NCBI GenBank assembly: GCA_951213105.1
Contig: OX578144.1
Coordinates: 81,690,301 to 81,754,300, forward strand
Source: Amaurobius ferox
Taxonomy: Eukaryota; Arthropoda; Arachnida; Araneae; Amaurobiidae
DNA length: 64,000 bases
Direction of reading: 5' to 3'
Position numbers and translations under genes: made by a program
Notes under the pieces: model-generated
Told to the model about the DNA's origin: nothing
Databases searched by the model: none
The model's input: the letters and a program-made list of their open reading frames with translations, nothing else
In this document: one piece after another, positions 11,755 to 22,689 of the stretch
Numbering within the stretch: position 1 is the first letter of the stretch
Layout of the letters: the number at the start of each line of letters is the position of its first letter

Positions 11755-12655
11755 ACAACGTTACCAGGAAAGTGTTTAAGCAGCCAAATAACATTTGTAA
11801 GGAAACCTCCATGAGCGTATACGTCAAGTCTGTCCATAGTAAAGTAATCATGCCCGATCGAATAAAAGAAATTGCAGCCCCCCTAGAGGAGAATTCAAAA
11901 AGTGAGGATAACGAAATAGGCAATAAAGTGAGATAGACAAAAAGAGCCGATTAAAAAGTTTTAGGGCATTGTCTATTGAGTAGGAATCGTCAACAAGTAA
12001 GAACGAAACACGTATGTAGAAGTACCAGTCAAAAAATCATATCGTCAAGGATTGTAACACTGTGGAACCTGTAATGCTTGTTAAAGTACGTTGTTATATT
12101 TTTTCTTGAATAAAAATGTGCATCGCTGCTGGCGGAAAGCGATTTGAACAGACTGCGTACTAGAGCTCTGTGTATGTAAATATTGTTCATTTTAGTATTC
12201 CTTAATAAGACAGCTATTTGCCAATAACCATATTGTGTCAAATAAATGCTGTCTGTACCAGTTTTAAAGTCGATTGTGTGCCCATTATACAACATTCTAC
12301 AACTTGACTTTTCAATAAATAATTAATAATTAATTAATATAACTAATTATTATTAAATAAAAATTAATTATATTAATTAATTGGCTTTCTCGTTTATCGT
12401 AATTGACTTTTCTCGTCTATTTCGCTTTATAGCTGAGTTCATCCTTGACATTTTAAATTATCCGCTAGATGCGCAATCAGTTTAATTTCATTGGGCATGT
12501 TCACTTTCCTATAGATAGACTAAGGTGTACATTCATGGACTTTTTCTAACTCCAAGCTCATTTACTTACTTCCATGGACCTTTACTTATTTCCATAGACC
12601 TCTACTTACTTCTTTGCATCAAGTTCCTGGAGGACTTTTTTTATGGAACCCCCGT
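11755..12655. mobile_element. Foldback element FB2
   Basis: The left arm at 11755-12010 carries CCATGAGCGTATACGTCAAG, CATAGTAAAGTAATCATGCC and CTAGAGGAGAATTCAAAAAG. It is matched in reverse by the right arm at 12370-12655. The AT-only palindromic core at 12303-12380 (AATTAATTAATA runs) sits in the loop. The short ORFs on each strand fall inside the arms and are mirror readings of one sequence. Confidence 0.6.
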
Positions 12656-12774
12656 ATGTTTCAATCTTACGTTTTAGAAAGTGTAATTTTTGGGGGGTTT
12701 TAATATCACTTATATCATCTTGTTTTATATCATAGACTTTTGTGTTTAAAGTGCATTTTGTAATTTGAGGAAAA

Positions 12775-13090
12775 TTTGTGTGTGCATGTGTGTGTGTGCA
12801 TGTGTATGTGTGTGTGTACGTGTGTATGTGTGTGTGTGCGTGTGTATGTGTGTGTGCGTGTGTATGTGTGTGTGCGTGTGTATGTGTGTGTGCGTGTGTA
12901 TGTGTGTGTGCGTGTGTATGTGGAAGACCCAGGCCACACCACCAACCCTAGGGCTTATGGCAGTTTCATATGGTGCGTGTGTATGTGTATGTGTGTGTGT
13001 GTGTATGTGTGTGTGTGTGTATGTGTGTGTGTGTGCGTGTGTATGTGTGTGGGAATGTATGTGTGTGTATGTATGTGTGTGTGTACGTTA
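12775..13090. repeat. GT-rich minisatellite (18-bp GCGTGTGTATGTGTGTGT unit)
   Basis: An ordered 18-bp repeat changes to plain (GT)n with GTATGT interruptions. It is split at 12922-12972 by a non-repeat insert. All 60-111-aa frames here, on both strands, are translated dinucleotide repeat. Confidence 0.9.
12922..12972 (-). mobile_element. SINE 3'-end fragment inside the GT array
   Basis: The segment GAAGACCCAGGCCACACCAC, read in reverse, matches the 'GTGTGGTCTGGGTC' 3' region of the SINE at 57808-58175 and the fragment at 28655-28705. It is too short to assign a head. Confidence 0.45.
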
Positions 13091-13911
13091 ATTAAATGTC
13101 CTAAAAAGTAAAATCTATATACAACATTTTGTCGCAAACATGAAAAATTACTGTTGATAAAATCTTGACAGTAAGGTTATTTTTGGTACGCTAAGTATGG
13201 TATGTAAATTAATTACCTTCACACAAGTAATCAAAGCATAAAAAGTAAAGCTCTACGCAAATGAATTATGGCGTAAACTTGAAAAAAGCTTAATGAATAA
13301 GCAATTAACAAAGTTTTTGAAGGAGTTGAGCCGTAAAATAAGCTCAATGCTTCTAACTGTTGTATATTCATCAAAATTTAAATCTTTGATAAGATTTTAG
13401 TGATTAATACATTCAATCATCAGATTTAGATCACGTACAAAAAATATGTAGTGCAGCCTCTCGTGTTAATGCAAGGTTTATTGTCGGAGTATAAACAAGC
13501 CCATTCTTCCATGGCTTCTAATTTCGATACATAACGCTTTTTGTTCTGAAAAGATTATTTTTTTCCTGTCAAGAAGACTTTATAAACATTATCGTGTTCG
13601 ACAACAATTTGTCTTTTAACGAAAGCGCTATAAAATATGTATTCTTTGTGAAAAATGACTAGCAGCTAATTTTTGGTCATTTTATTAGCGTTCCACACTT
13701 GTGATTCTTATTAGCTAGTAAGAGATGATTTGTTAGATTTTATCTTATTGGGCAGTGACGACGAAATGAAATAAGATTGTGGAGATTTATCGATATTTTC
13801 CATTAAGCCACCCGTTTCATTTTGGGAAAGATTTTTCAAGTTTAAATGTTTTCGATTGTGTTTGACTGAATACTGTATATTTAAATAACGCCACCTTGCT
13901 AAAATCATAAT
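13091..13911. other. AT-rich, no feature seen
   Basis: No repeat end or coding signal is recognised. Confidence 0.4.
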
Positions 13912-14689
13912 AAGAAAGATCAATCATGCATAAAGCACAGATTATGAAACACTTTCCAACTTCAATGCAATTTCATTTAAACACCTCTAAAATGCGATAC
14001 ATTCCCCGGTAATATTTTAAAAATTATCACAATACTACATTAATTTATTATATTTGAAAACTTAAAAGTTCATCGAGAAAAATGAACTTCATTCAAATGA
14101 CATCAATTAAATATAAATCGCCTGGCTCCTCGGTAATGTTTTTAACATTATCATAATACTACAAATATTTATTATATTTGAAAACTTCATCAAAAACAAC
14201 TGAAATTTATTCAAATGACGCCATCGAAATATAACACGCCTGGCTCTCTCTATAAAAGCAGCATTTCATTCATAATAACATCTTCCCATTTATTTCATTC
14301 ATCACAATACTATAATAATTTATTTTATTTAAAAATTTAATACCATGGAGGAACAAGTAATTAAACTCTATGTTTAAAACTTCATAGAAAAAAATCGTCA
14401 TTCTCTTAATAAAATCAATTAATATTTCATTCATATCAGCTATGCAGACTCCATGATCTAAATAATTTTGCGTTAAAGAAATGCATCAATTCTATACAAC
14501 TCATTCTACATATTTTGCTGTTTACATTTTACATAAGTGAAAAATAGGCTTCGTTGTAGAAATAATCAAATTTGGATGAACATTTAAACTCAAATATATT
14601 GTCATTGCGTTGTTTCAGTATGTAGATGTACAGAATTTAGGCAAAATTAAGCGGTTTTAGGAATGATACAACACTCAATATGAATTAAC
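13912..14689 (+). mobile_element. Family C element, copy C1 (3'-truncated)
   Basis: It starts AAGAAAGATCAATCATGC and carries ATGAAACACTTTCCAACTTC, a TATA-like CTCTCTATAAAAGCAG near 14250, and then stops where copy C2 begins. The same order is found in C2 and C3. No protein is encoded. Confidence 0.75.
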
Positions 14690-15953
14690 AAGAAAGATCA
14701 ATCATGCTTAAAGCATTGATTATGAAACACTTTCCAATTTCAATGCAATTTTATTTAAAAAAGTCGAAAATGCAATACATTCCTCGGTAATATTTTAAAA
14801 CTTATCACAATACTACATTGATTTATTATATTTGAAAACTTAAACCTTCATTGAAAAAAATGAACTTCATTCAAATGACGGCATTGAAATATAAATTGCC
14901 TGGTTTAAACATCTCTAAAATGCAATACATTCCACGGTAATATTTTTAAAACTATCATAATACTACAATAGTTTATTATATTTGAAAACTTCATCGAAAA
15001 CAACTGAAATAAATTCCAATGACGTCATGAAAAAAATAACACGCCTGGATCTCTCTATAAAAGCAGGATTTCATTCATCACAATACTATATTAATTTATT
15101 TTATTTAAAAATTAAGGCCATGGAGCTTCAATTCATAAACTCTATGCTTAAAACTTCATCGAAAAAAATCGTCCTTCTGTTTATAAAATCAATTAATATT
15201 TCATTCATATCAGCCATGCAGACTCGATGGACTGAATTATTTTGTGTTAAAGAAATACAGTAATGCTAATGCAACTGCTATTTTGCTGTTTACATTTTGC
15301 ATAGGTGAAAAATAGGCTTAGTTGTAGAAATAATCAAATTTGAATGAGAATTTAAACTCAAATATATTGTCATTGTGTTGTTTTAGTATGTAGATGCACA
15401 AAATTTAAGCAAAAATAAAGTAGTTTTAGGACGGATACAACACTCAATATGAATTAAAAAGAACTTTAAAAAATCACGATTTTGAAACAAGATGGATGCC
15501 ATATATCATTTTGAAGTGGGTCATGTGATCGTTTCATATCATGGTCACGTGATCGCTTTTTATAAGAGGTGTAATTATTATTTTAATTTTTATTTAAAAA
15601 ACTACTGAATATATTTTGCTGAATTTTTTTTATATAATTTATGGGATAATTTGAATGTTACCTAAAATTTTCGAAGCAATTTGTGAATTTTAAATCCGCT
15701 TAAAAAATGTTTGAAAAATTAGGTCCCATAGGGTTCAATGTATTTCATTTTTTCAACCCGGGTTCAATCCAAAACTAATTGGATTATTCATTTATATTCT
15801 CATAGGTTCCACAGACCGTCTGAACAACATACTAAAATTTCATTTTGATTAAGTCATTTTTACGGCAGTTATCGTGCTAATGGACAGACAGACAGACAGA
15901 CAGACGGAATGAACAAAGTCATAAACACTTTTCAACTTTATTGTAAATTGTTA
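14690..15953 (+). mobile_element. Family C element, copy C2 (full length)
   Basis: It runs from AAGAAAGATCAATCATGC through TGACGTCATG (15019), CTCTCTATAAAAGCAG (15051), a conserved second half with GTCACGTGATCG, and a (GACA)n microsatellite at 15885-15904. It ends in a hairpin built on AACACTTTTCAACTTTATTG/TAAATTGTTAA. The ACACTTTCCAA motif near the start is inverted in the end hairpin. It also holds an internal duplication of its first 200 bp (about 14902-15100). Confidence 0.75.
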
Positions 15954-16084
15954 AAAACCGACATTTCTTAAGATAAAACTTAGCAACGTAAGATACGCAG
16001 TATTAAGTATACTTAGTATTAAATATACGTAAGATAATGTAGTATTAAGTATACATAAGATAACGAAGCATTAATCAATAAGTA

Positions 16085-16260
16085 AAATACACTTTGTGCG
16101 AAGGATAAGGAAAACTTGGGCAACGGATATAAACACAAATAAAATGATAATACAATATACAGCTGTTTCGAGGATACGTTAGACCCCCTTAGTCAGAGCA
16201 AGAAAAGCAACAAACCTGAAGGCCAAGTATGGTTATGTATGGAATGGTTCGTAGTTATGA
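16085..16260 (+). repeat. Dispersed repeat shared with 35785-35960
   Basis: 'TATAAACACAAATAAAATGATAATACAATATACAGCTGTTTCGAGGATACGTTAGA' in diverged form recurs at 35810-35870, followed in both by 'CCAGTGCAAGA.AA.CAA.AAACC..AA..CCAA'. The class is unknown. The flanks 15954-16084 and 16261-16570 show nothing further. Confidence 0.55.
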
Positions 16261-16570
16261 CTCTTTGACATTTCATCTCATTCTATTTGTTTAATACGTT
16301 AAAATTTGTTATATATTGCTTGTGGTTTTCATTCTGCCCTTTCCATTTTTCTCTTATTATTTGTTTTTGTAATGTGTCAGACCTTTGTATAATATTTCAA
16401 CCACGTGTATTGCTTACTACGAAACACTTTTGTAGCTTTTATGGATGTAAAGATCCTTAACAAGTAAAATTTTTGAAAGTTTTATCCAATTTCATCTGTT
16501 GACTTTTACTTCTTTTCTTTATTTAAATTTTTGTCAATTTAATATTTTGGGCTTCTAGTATTTTCTTTTT

Positions 16571-16589
16571 CTATTGACACATATAAATA

Positions 16590-16660
<71 letters not shown>

Positions 16661-16664
16661 TATA

Positions 16665-16710
<46 letters not shown>

Positions 16711-16737
16711 GTATATATATATATGTATATATATATA
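16571..16737. repeat. (TA)n microsatellite, about 160 bp
   Basis: Almost pure TA dinucleotide with a few AAT/GT interruptions. It ends directly at the left edge of the mariner-like element, consistent with a TA target site. Confidence 0.9.
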
Positions 16738-17148
16738 CAGGGTAGTTAGAATTAACGTATCCCTGTGCAGAGCACTACAGAGAATAAATCAGTGGTACTA
16801 GGAATGCCAAATCTGCTTGGTATGCATTTCAGAACATGGGGAAGCGAATAACAAAAAAAATATAGTTGCAAAAATGACCGATAGGGAAGAGATGCCGCTG
16901 CAAACAGTCCCTAGAAAAAAATATAACTCAATAAAACGGTTTGGCAGCGGTGATGCATATCAATTACGAATTGTAAGTGGTATACGTGACCACCCACAAT
17001 CATAAACCTTGAATATGAAATTTAGGTAATTATTTTGCAAATGTTCCGTACGGCATCAACAAAAGAAGAAGACGTCGCTTTATGCAAATTGTTTTAACAC
17101 AATTTGCTATAAAACACGTTCAGAGCTTTGTGGAAACAGTCGACGATC

Positions 17149-17400
17149 GCTATGGGACTCTCATTGCCTGACCGCGCTTTATTATTAAAATTGTTTTATA
17201 AGAATGACGAAAACGCTGCTGGCGCTCTTCGCGAATACAAACGTTCGAAATTGTTGCGTACAGGCCCTCTGACAGCATGTGGCTTCTGGAGAGTGGTTCA
17301 ACGCTTCGAGGAGATTGGGAGCTTCTCAGTTCGACAAGGACGAGGCCGAAAACCTGTGAAAACTCAAGTGGCTGAAGAGGCTGCAACGGCTATTGTTGAG
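17149..17400 (+). pseudogene. Transposase N-terminal helix-turn-helix part, DUF4817/mariner-like
   Basis: The start ATG at 17149 gives MGLSLPDRALLLKLFYKND, then a helix-turn-helix region with ALREYKRSKLLRTGPLTACG, RVVQRFEEIGSF and the basic linker RQGRGRKPV. These are hallmarks of DUF4817-containing mariner-like transposases, which bind the element's inverted repeats. The frame is interrupted at codon ~84 by the solo LTR; beyond the LTR the same protein continues at 18247. The preceding 16990-17148 is 5' non-coding DNA. The continuation of the ORF past 17400 is LTR sequence and should not be read as protein. Confidence 0.8.
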
Positions 17401-18241
17401 TGTAGTACAATATTTGTACTACATGTTACAGTCCCAATTACAAATGCCAAGAAAGATAATGAGCAATCTAAATGCAGCAGAAGAAACCAATTGGAACACA
17501 ATCATAGATAAACAGTGGTCATCCCCTTCTGCATCAACTACAAATGGGAGAAGTGCTATGAAACCAAAGGGGAAATAAAAAAGTGCCCCAAAGTTTTGTT
17601 CCAGAGAGTTCGGCAGACTTGAATTTTCGAACGAACTAACAACATGTCTCTTGGTTTTGTGCAAAAAATATCTACAGTGAGCACGCTAAAAGAAAGCGTG
17701 GTTCAGAAGTGTGATGTGCAATAGAATCTTACAGCATAGTGTTTGCGCGAATAAGTTTTGAAAGGCAAGAAACCATAGGTATTTATATATTTCACTTGTC
17801 ACTAATCATCGTGGAAGTCACACATTTAACGGTTATCTAATAATGAACAATTAGTTCGTACGAGTCTATGTCGTAATAACGAGTTCTTGCATTTTAAACT
17901 AAAAGAACTATTTTGAGTTTCGGTAAATCAAAAGAAAGTGTCTAAATATATGTATCAATTATATTATGTGTGTAATTATGTTTATTAATGCAATATTGTT
18001 AGTGCTAGATATATTATAATAATGGATTTTTGAAGAGTATTAATAATCCAGACATAAATAGATATCTTTGAACTTAAATATTAAATAAATTGGTCAATTT
18101 AGATAAGTGTGTTTATTTATATCTTGTGTATTTGTCTCTCCGGCTTGAGAACAGGGAGTTTACATGCTCCACCCTTAGTGAAGGCATCAAAGGTAAGTCC
18201 TAGTATAATAATTTTGATAAGGACAACTTTACCTTATGACA
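17401..18241. mobile_element. Solo LTR inserted in the transposase (841 bp)
   Basis: It begins TGTAGTACAATA and ends ACCTTATGACA. It is flanked by an exact 5-bp duplication TTGAG (17396-17400 and 18242-18246). TG...CA ends plus a 5-bp duplication are diagnostic of integrase-mediated LTR insertion. The transposase reading resumes right after the right-hand TTGAG, which independently places the boundaries. It contains AATAAA-like signals near 18087 and TATTTATAT at 18115. No body or primer site remains. The family is unassigned and it is not LTR-G. The orientation is not certain. Confidence 0.85.
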
Positions 18242-18246
18242 TTGAG

Positions 18247-19120
18247 CAGACCAGTCACAATGAAGCAGGAATCAGTAATGCTCAAGCTGTAGCAAGATAA
18301 TTGGATTTGTCCTGTTCAACGGTATTGAAGTGTTTTAGGAAAACTTTTGAAATTTATCCGTATAGTATCCCGCGTTATTAAGCGTTACAAGGTTCTGATA
18401 CAGATATCCGTGAAACGTTTGCTTTGACATTTATTGCAGGTATACAGATAGATACCAACTAGCCCTGCAACATATTGTGGAGTGAAGAGGTACATTTTTC
18501 TTTGTGTGGAGCAGTAAACACCCAAAACAGCCGCCGCATCTAGGCAATGGAATATACCAGCCAGTTTCAACAGTTCCCCTTACGTTCTCCAAAATTAACC
18601 GTTTGGACTGGGTTTGCAGCAACATTTCTGATTGGTCCCTATGTTTTGAAGAAATCCATCCACACGGATCAAAGATCTGTGGATGGATTTCTTCAAAAGT
18701 TACTGCACACCGTTATAGGGACATGTTGCAAAACTTCGTTATTCCTCATCTCCAACAAAGATGATATCTCAGTTCTATCATATTCCAATAAGATGGATCA
18801 CCTCCCTCATTGGTCGGCCTGTTCAAAAGTTGTTGTGACAGCATTTTACAGAAAATCGAGTAATCAATTGCGCATTCTCATCTTTATGGCCATCCCGTTC
18901 ACCAGATCTGAATCCTTGTGACTTTTGACTGTGGGGTTACCAGGAAAGCATGCTTTATCGGGGAGATATTCGTAACCTTGCAGATTTGAAGGACAGCGTC
19001 ATCTTACACACGCGTAATATCACAACAGACCAATTATGTGCAGTTGTTGAACACTCTGTCACACGGTGCTTCTTCAACACGGTGGACATATTGAACACTG
19101 CCAATGACTTGTCTTTTTAC
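18247..19120 (+). pseudogene. Transposase C-terminal part with DDE remnants, DUF4817/mariner-like
   Basis: The second HTH (NEAGISNAQAVAR, then LDLSCSTVLKCFRKTF) is at 18259-18345. The first catalytic region reads ILWSEEVHFSLCGAVNTQNS (18470-18530), where the family has WTDE, so the first Asp is lost. The second Asp survives in 'FQ*DGSPP' (18780-18805), preceded by a TAA stop. The third region SPDLNPCDF*LWGY (about 18900-18945) keeps its Asp but has TGA for Trp. It ends with DIRNLADLKDSVI and VVEHSVTR. At least four stops and several frameshifts make it dead. The overlapping ORFs on both strands here are fragments or shadows of this one gene. Confidence 0.78.
18644..18698. repeat. Perfect 21-bp inverted repeat with 13-nt loop
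   Basis: TTTTGAAGAAATCCATCCACA at 18644-18664 is exactly inverted at 18678-18698. Weaker pairing extends outwards (AACAT and TCCCTAT blocks on both sides). It sits inside the transposase pseudogene where the family protein has no such duplication, so part of it is extra sequence. Confidence 0.85.
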
Positions 19121-19397
19121 AGCCTTCTTTCATTCTGTGTTCTATGTATAACATGTTTTAGATGCATTAATTAAATTGGCATTTGGGTGTTTATGACTAG
19201 TGTCAGTATTTATCGCACGCTTATACCACTTACAATTTCGTAATTAATATGTATCACGACTGCGAAACCGTTTCATTGAATGATGTTTTTACCAGGGACT
19301 ATTTGCAGTGCCCCCTCTTCCTCTGTCGGTCATTTTTGGATGTATTTTTTTTGCGTCATTCGTCTCCCCATGTTCTGAAATGCACACACACACACAT

Positions 19398-19805
19398 AAG
19401 GTAGGATCAAAAGTTTGGAGACTATGCTGATATCTCCAACCTAGATTGGAGGAGAGGGGAACTATTTTACCGTGGCGTAGAGGCACATCTGACGCGAGAT
19501 GTGAAAAGGAAGACGCAGGTGTTTTTCCAGACAATGCGTGTCAGCGAACTGTAGTCGTTCGCGTTCGTCGAAAATGGAAATGGAGTTTGAAGAACAACGT
19601 GCGAATATTAAATTCTGCTAGCGTTTGGGAAAATCGCCGACAGAAACATTGCACTTGCCTGGAAAAACCCTGCACTGTGGACCTGATTCTTCCTTTTCAC
19701 ATCTCGCGTCACATGTGCCGCTACGCTATGGTAAAAGTAATTTCCCTCTCCTCCAATCAGGGATGGAGATATCAGCACAGTCTCCGAACTTTTTTATCCT
19801 ACCTT
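19398..19805 (+). mobile_element. Mariner deletion derivative (foldback MITE)
   Basis: Terminal inverted repeats of about 140-150 bp (19398-19537 and 19651-19805) start AAGGTAGGAT and share GGAGACTATGCTGATATCTC-type and CACATCTGACGCGAGATGTG-type blocks. Between them is the start of a mariner transposase (19574-19655). The rest of the gene is gone and the right arm follows at once. It lies back to back with the DUF4817-type element's right repeat. The 168-aa frame across it reads through both arms and is not a protein. Confidence 0.78.
19574..19655 (+). pseudogene. Mariner transposase N-terminal stub
   Basis: From ATG at 19574: MEMEFEEQRANIKFC, a TAG stop, then RLGKSPTETLHL. This is the classic mariner N-terminus (a 'EQR..IKFC..LGKS.TET' pattern), the first helix of the DNA-binding domain. 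Only about 27 codons of an expected ~345 survive. Confidence 0.7.
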
Positions 19806-20417
19806 GTGTATATATATTACAAGGTTAGAAACCCGAGTCACTTGGATAGACACTGTTTAGGTGTTTCCCTCCACTCTTCGCCAGTGGTGGAGAGACTCAT
19901 TCAAGAATTTTCTTTTATATCTGCAAAATATCAAATCTCTGTGCGTGAGTAAAATACGACGCTTCTGAGTGCGAAAATAGCTGTTGAATTCTTCCCCTTT
20001 TTCATTCATTTCATTAGAATGATTCCTCAAGAGCTACATTTCGTTCGATATGGGATGAAACAGCCATTCATCATGGGAAAAACTGCAAAGAAACGCCATT
20101 CCAAAAGCATCGCTAAGCTATAAATTAGAAATGTTGAATCCAGGCAGTGACACTTATTTCCAAGCTTTTGATGAATGGTTTGCTGTAGAAGTGATCTTTC
20201 AAGGAAGAAAGCTTCGATCTATTGCAGTTGGGATCCCAATACAGCAAATTACTCTTTGATAATTTATCTAATTTTTAGTTTTCTTTTTATCCCAATCTTA
20301 AAATCTTATGCGTTCTCTCGAAATGAGCCACATTTCAGTTAATGTTCTTGATCTTTGGCCGACCCTCCCACTACTTTAGGGATCGAGAAGACAAAATTAA
20401 CGAAATTAAAAATTAAC
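19806..20417. other. Unassigned, no feature seen
   Basis: Scattered weak frames only. Nothing recognisable before Family C copy C3. Confidence 0.4.
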
Positions 20418-21580
20418 AAGAAAGATTAATCACGCGTAAAGCATTGATTATGAAACACTTTCCAACTGCAATTCAATTTTTTTAAACATCTCTAAAATGC
20501 GATACATTTAGCGGCAATATTTTTTAAATTATCACAATACTATACAATAATTTATTATATTTGAAAACTTCATCGAAAAAAATGAACTTTATTCAAATGA
20601 CGTCATTGAAATATAAATTGCCTGGCTCTCTATGAAAAAGCAGTAAAAATTTCACTGATAAACATTTATTCTATTCCTTTCATTCATCACAATACTACAA
20701 TAATTTATTTTACTTAAAAACTTAAAACCATGGATGTAACAGTAAAACTTCACAAAAAAAAGTTTGCTATAAAATCGTCTGTTCTCTATGTAAATCAATG
20801 ACTGTTTCATTCATATCAACTATATTGCAGACTCCAGCGCTAAATAATTTGGCGTTAAAGAAATTCAGGAATTCTCATCTACAGCTCATCTACAACTCAT
20901 CTTACAGCTTGATGTGTTTACAATCTCCATGAAAATTAGGCTTCGTTGTAGAAATAATCAAAGTTTGATGATCATTTAAACTCAAATATATTGTAATTGC
21001 GTTATTTCAAAACATTGAAGCGCAGAAATTAAGCAAAAATAAAGCGGTTTTAGGACGGATACAACACCAAATATAAATTAGAAAGAACTTTAAAAATCAC
21101 GATTTTGACACAAGATGGATGCCTATTTTATTTTTAAGTGGGTCACGTGATCTCTTCATATAATGGCCACGTGACCTCTTCATATATTGGGTGTAATTAT
21201 TATTTTAATTTTTATTTAAAAAACTATTGAATATGTTTTTCTGAAAATTTTTTAATATATTTTATGTGATAATTTGAATATTTCCTAAAACTTTCGAAGC
21301 AATTTGTGAATTTTAAATTCACTTTTAAAAATGTTTAAAAAATTAGGTCCCATAGGGTTCAATGTATTTCATTTTTTTTAATCTGAGTTCAATCCAAAAC
21401 TAATTGGGTGATATTATTCATTTATATTCTCATAGGTCCCACAGACCGTCTGAATGACATACTAAAATTTCATTTTGATAAAGTCATTTTTACGGCAGTT
21501 ATCGTGCTAACGGACAGACAGACATACAGACAGAATGAACAAAGTCATAAACACTTCTCAACTATGTTGTAAAGTGTTAA
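20418..21580 (+). mobile_element. Family C element, copy C3 (full length)
   Basis: It runs colinear with C2 from AAGAAAGATTAATCACGC through TGACGTCATTG (20598), TGGCTCTCTATGAAAAAGCA, GGTCACGTGATC and (GACA)n at 21516-21533 to the hairpin AACACTTCTCAACTATGTTG/TAAAGTGTTAA. No coding sequence. It lies 5.7 kb from C2 in the same orientation. Confidence 0.78.
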
Positions 21581-21769
21581 CAAAATGGGAGCTTATAACA
21601 TTCTCTAGATAATTGCAGTAACTTAACTGACATATGTTTACTTTCGTCATGAAACTCTTTCAAGTTAAGTTAATCTCAATTCATGTATTTTATCATACTA
21701 TATATAAGGAAAGCACTTTCAGTTCAAAAAATTTCTTTACAAGATCTATTCTTTCAGAATTATCTGTAG

Positions 21770-21900
21770 ATACGGATATGAATTTAGCATTATCTTTTGG
21801 GGGGGGGGGGGGTGAAGGGTTCACTAAGGATTTACGCTCCGGTTCTGGAGATGTCACTTCCGGTTTTTAAAAATTCTTATGACTGTACTTTACGAATTAA
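21770..21900 (+). repeat. Single unit of the 150-bp satellite, with a G run
   Basis: 'GTTCACTAAGGATTTACGCTCCGGTTCTGGAGATGTCACTTCCGGTTTTT' in this segment matches the unit of the array at 45085-46560. A 12-nt G run lies at 21799-21812. The flanks 21581-21769 and 21901-22680 show nothing else. Confidence 0.55.
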
Positions 21901-22689
21901 GTGGGCAAAAGCGTATAAAATTAGGGCATATCAAAATATTGATATTCAATTCTTGAACTTCAATTTATTTTTCAAATCAGAAACAACTCTATCCATTTCT
22001 CGTTTTCTACATAATACTATTCAGAAAATGTGAGCATTAATCTAGAAACGCTCGAAGCATAAACATAAATGAAAAATAAACAAAAATGTAGTTTATTTCA
22101 AAGAAAACTATTTTCCTTTCATCACATTTAAATTATTTTTATTCTGAAGTTTAAAACTCTAATACGATGCTAATGAAATACGAAATGCAAAAATTGCGTT
22201 ATCAAAGTATCCTGGTCTTTGAAGAGTTTATAAAGTTTTGCAGTTTGCGCTGAAAATAATTTCATTAAATCCTACGAATTGAAATTTTCGTCGCTGAAAG
22301 TTTGGGTGCATTTAAAGAAAGTGAGTAAAGTTATGAAAGTTAAAGTTTGAATGAAAGTTAAAGTTTATAAATTCAAACATGAAAGTTTTAAAAGCGTAAT
22401 AAGATGCTAAAATTTTATGATTTTTTTAAAAAGAAAGTAAGGAAATGAGTGCAGTTCAAGAAATAACTACGCATGACATAGTATGAAATAATCATATTTG
22501 CAAATACTACTTAAATATCAGTATAGTTCTAAGATTTATTAAGTAAATTGATGTGGGAATTTGATGTGGACAACATGGACGTTATCTATATACTACTGCC
22601 ACAGAAATCAAATGCTACCTATTCCTGCGTAGAATCTATTTGTATCGAAAAGCAACTTATACAGGTAGCAATTGTTATTGATTGCTTCA

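Larger units (their letters stand above)
16739..19383 (+). mobile_element. Mariner-like (DUF4817-type) transposon with long inverted repeats
   Basis: The left end CAGGGTAGTTAGAATTAACG follows TATATA, a typical TA target. Long inverted repeats, about 165 bp each, lie at 16824-16990 and 19215-19383. Both arms contain GCATTTCAGAACATGGGGA, AAAAATGACCGA, CAGTCCCT, AAACGGTTT and TTGTAAGTGGTATA in matching order. The outer right end is lost at a (CA)n tract (19383-19395). The element encloses a broken transposase (17149-19120) and a solo LTR (17401-18241). It is defective and cannot supply its own transposase. Confidence 0.8.

Noticed and set aside
12730..13137. Several 60-111-aa reading frames rich in Cys/Val or Thr/His
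   Set aside because: They are translations of a GT/CA repeat, open in all phases. The same applies to frames at 6069-6392, 7710-8046, 8539-8964, 9728-9982, 26026-26374, 49384-49623 and 51592-51987.
19446..19952. A 168-aa open frame, the longest in the window
   Set aside because: It reads through both arms of the mariner foldback and into flanking DNA. No domain is seen except a mariner start in a different phase.
21797..21870. A Gly-rich stretch that might suggest a silk-like gene
   Set aside because: It comes from a 12-nt G run in a satellite unit. No repeated silk motifs are present.
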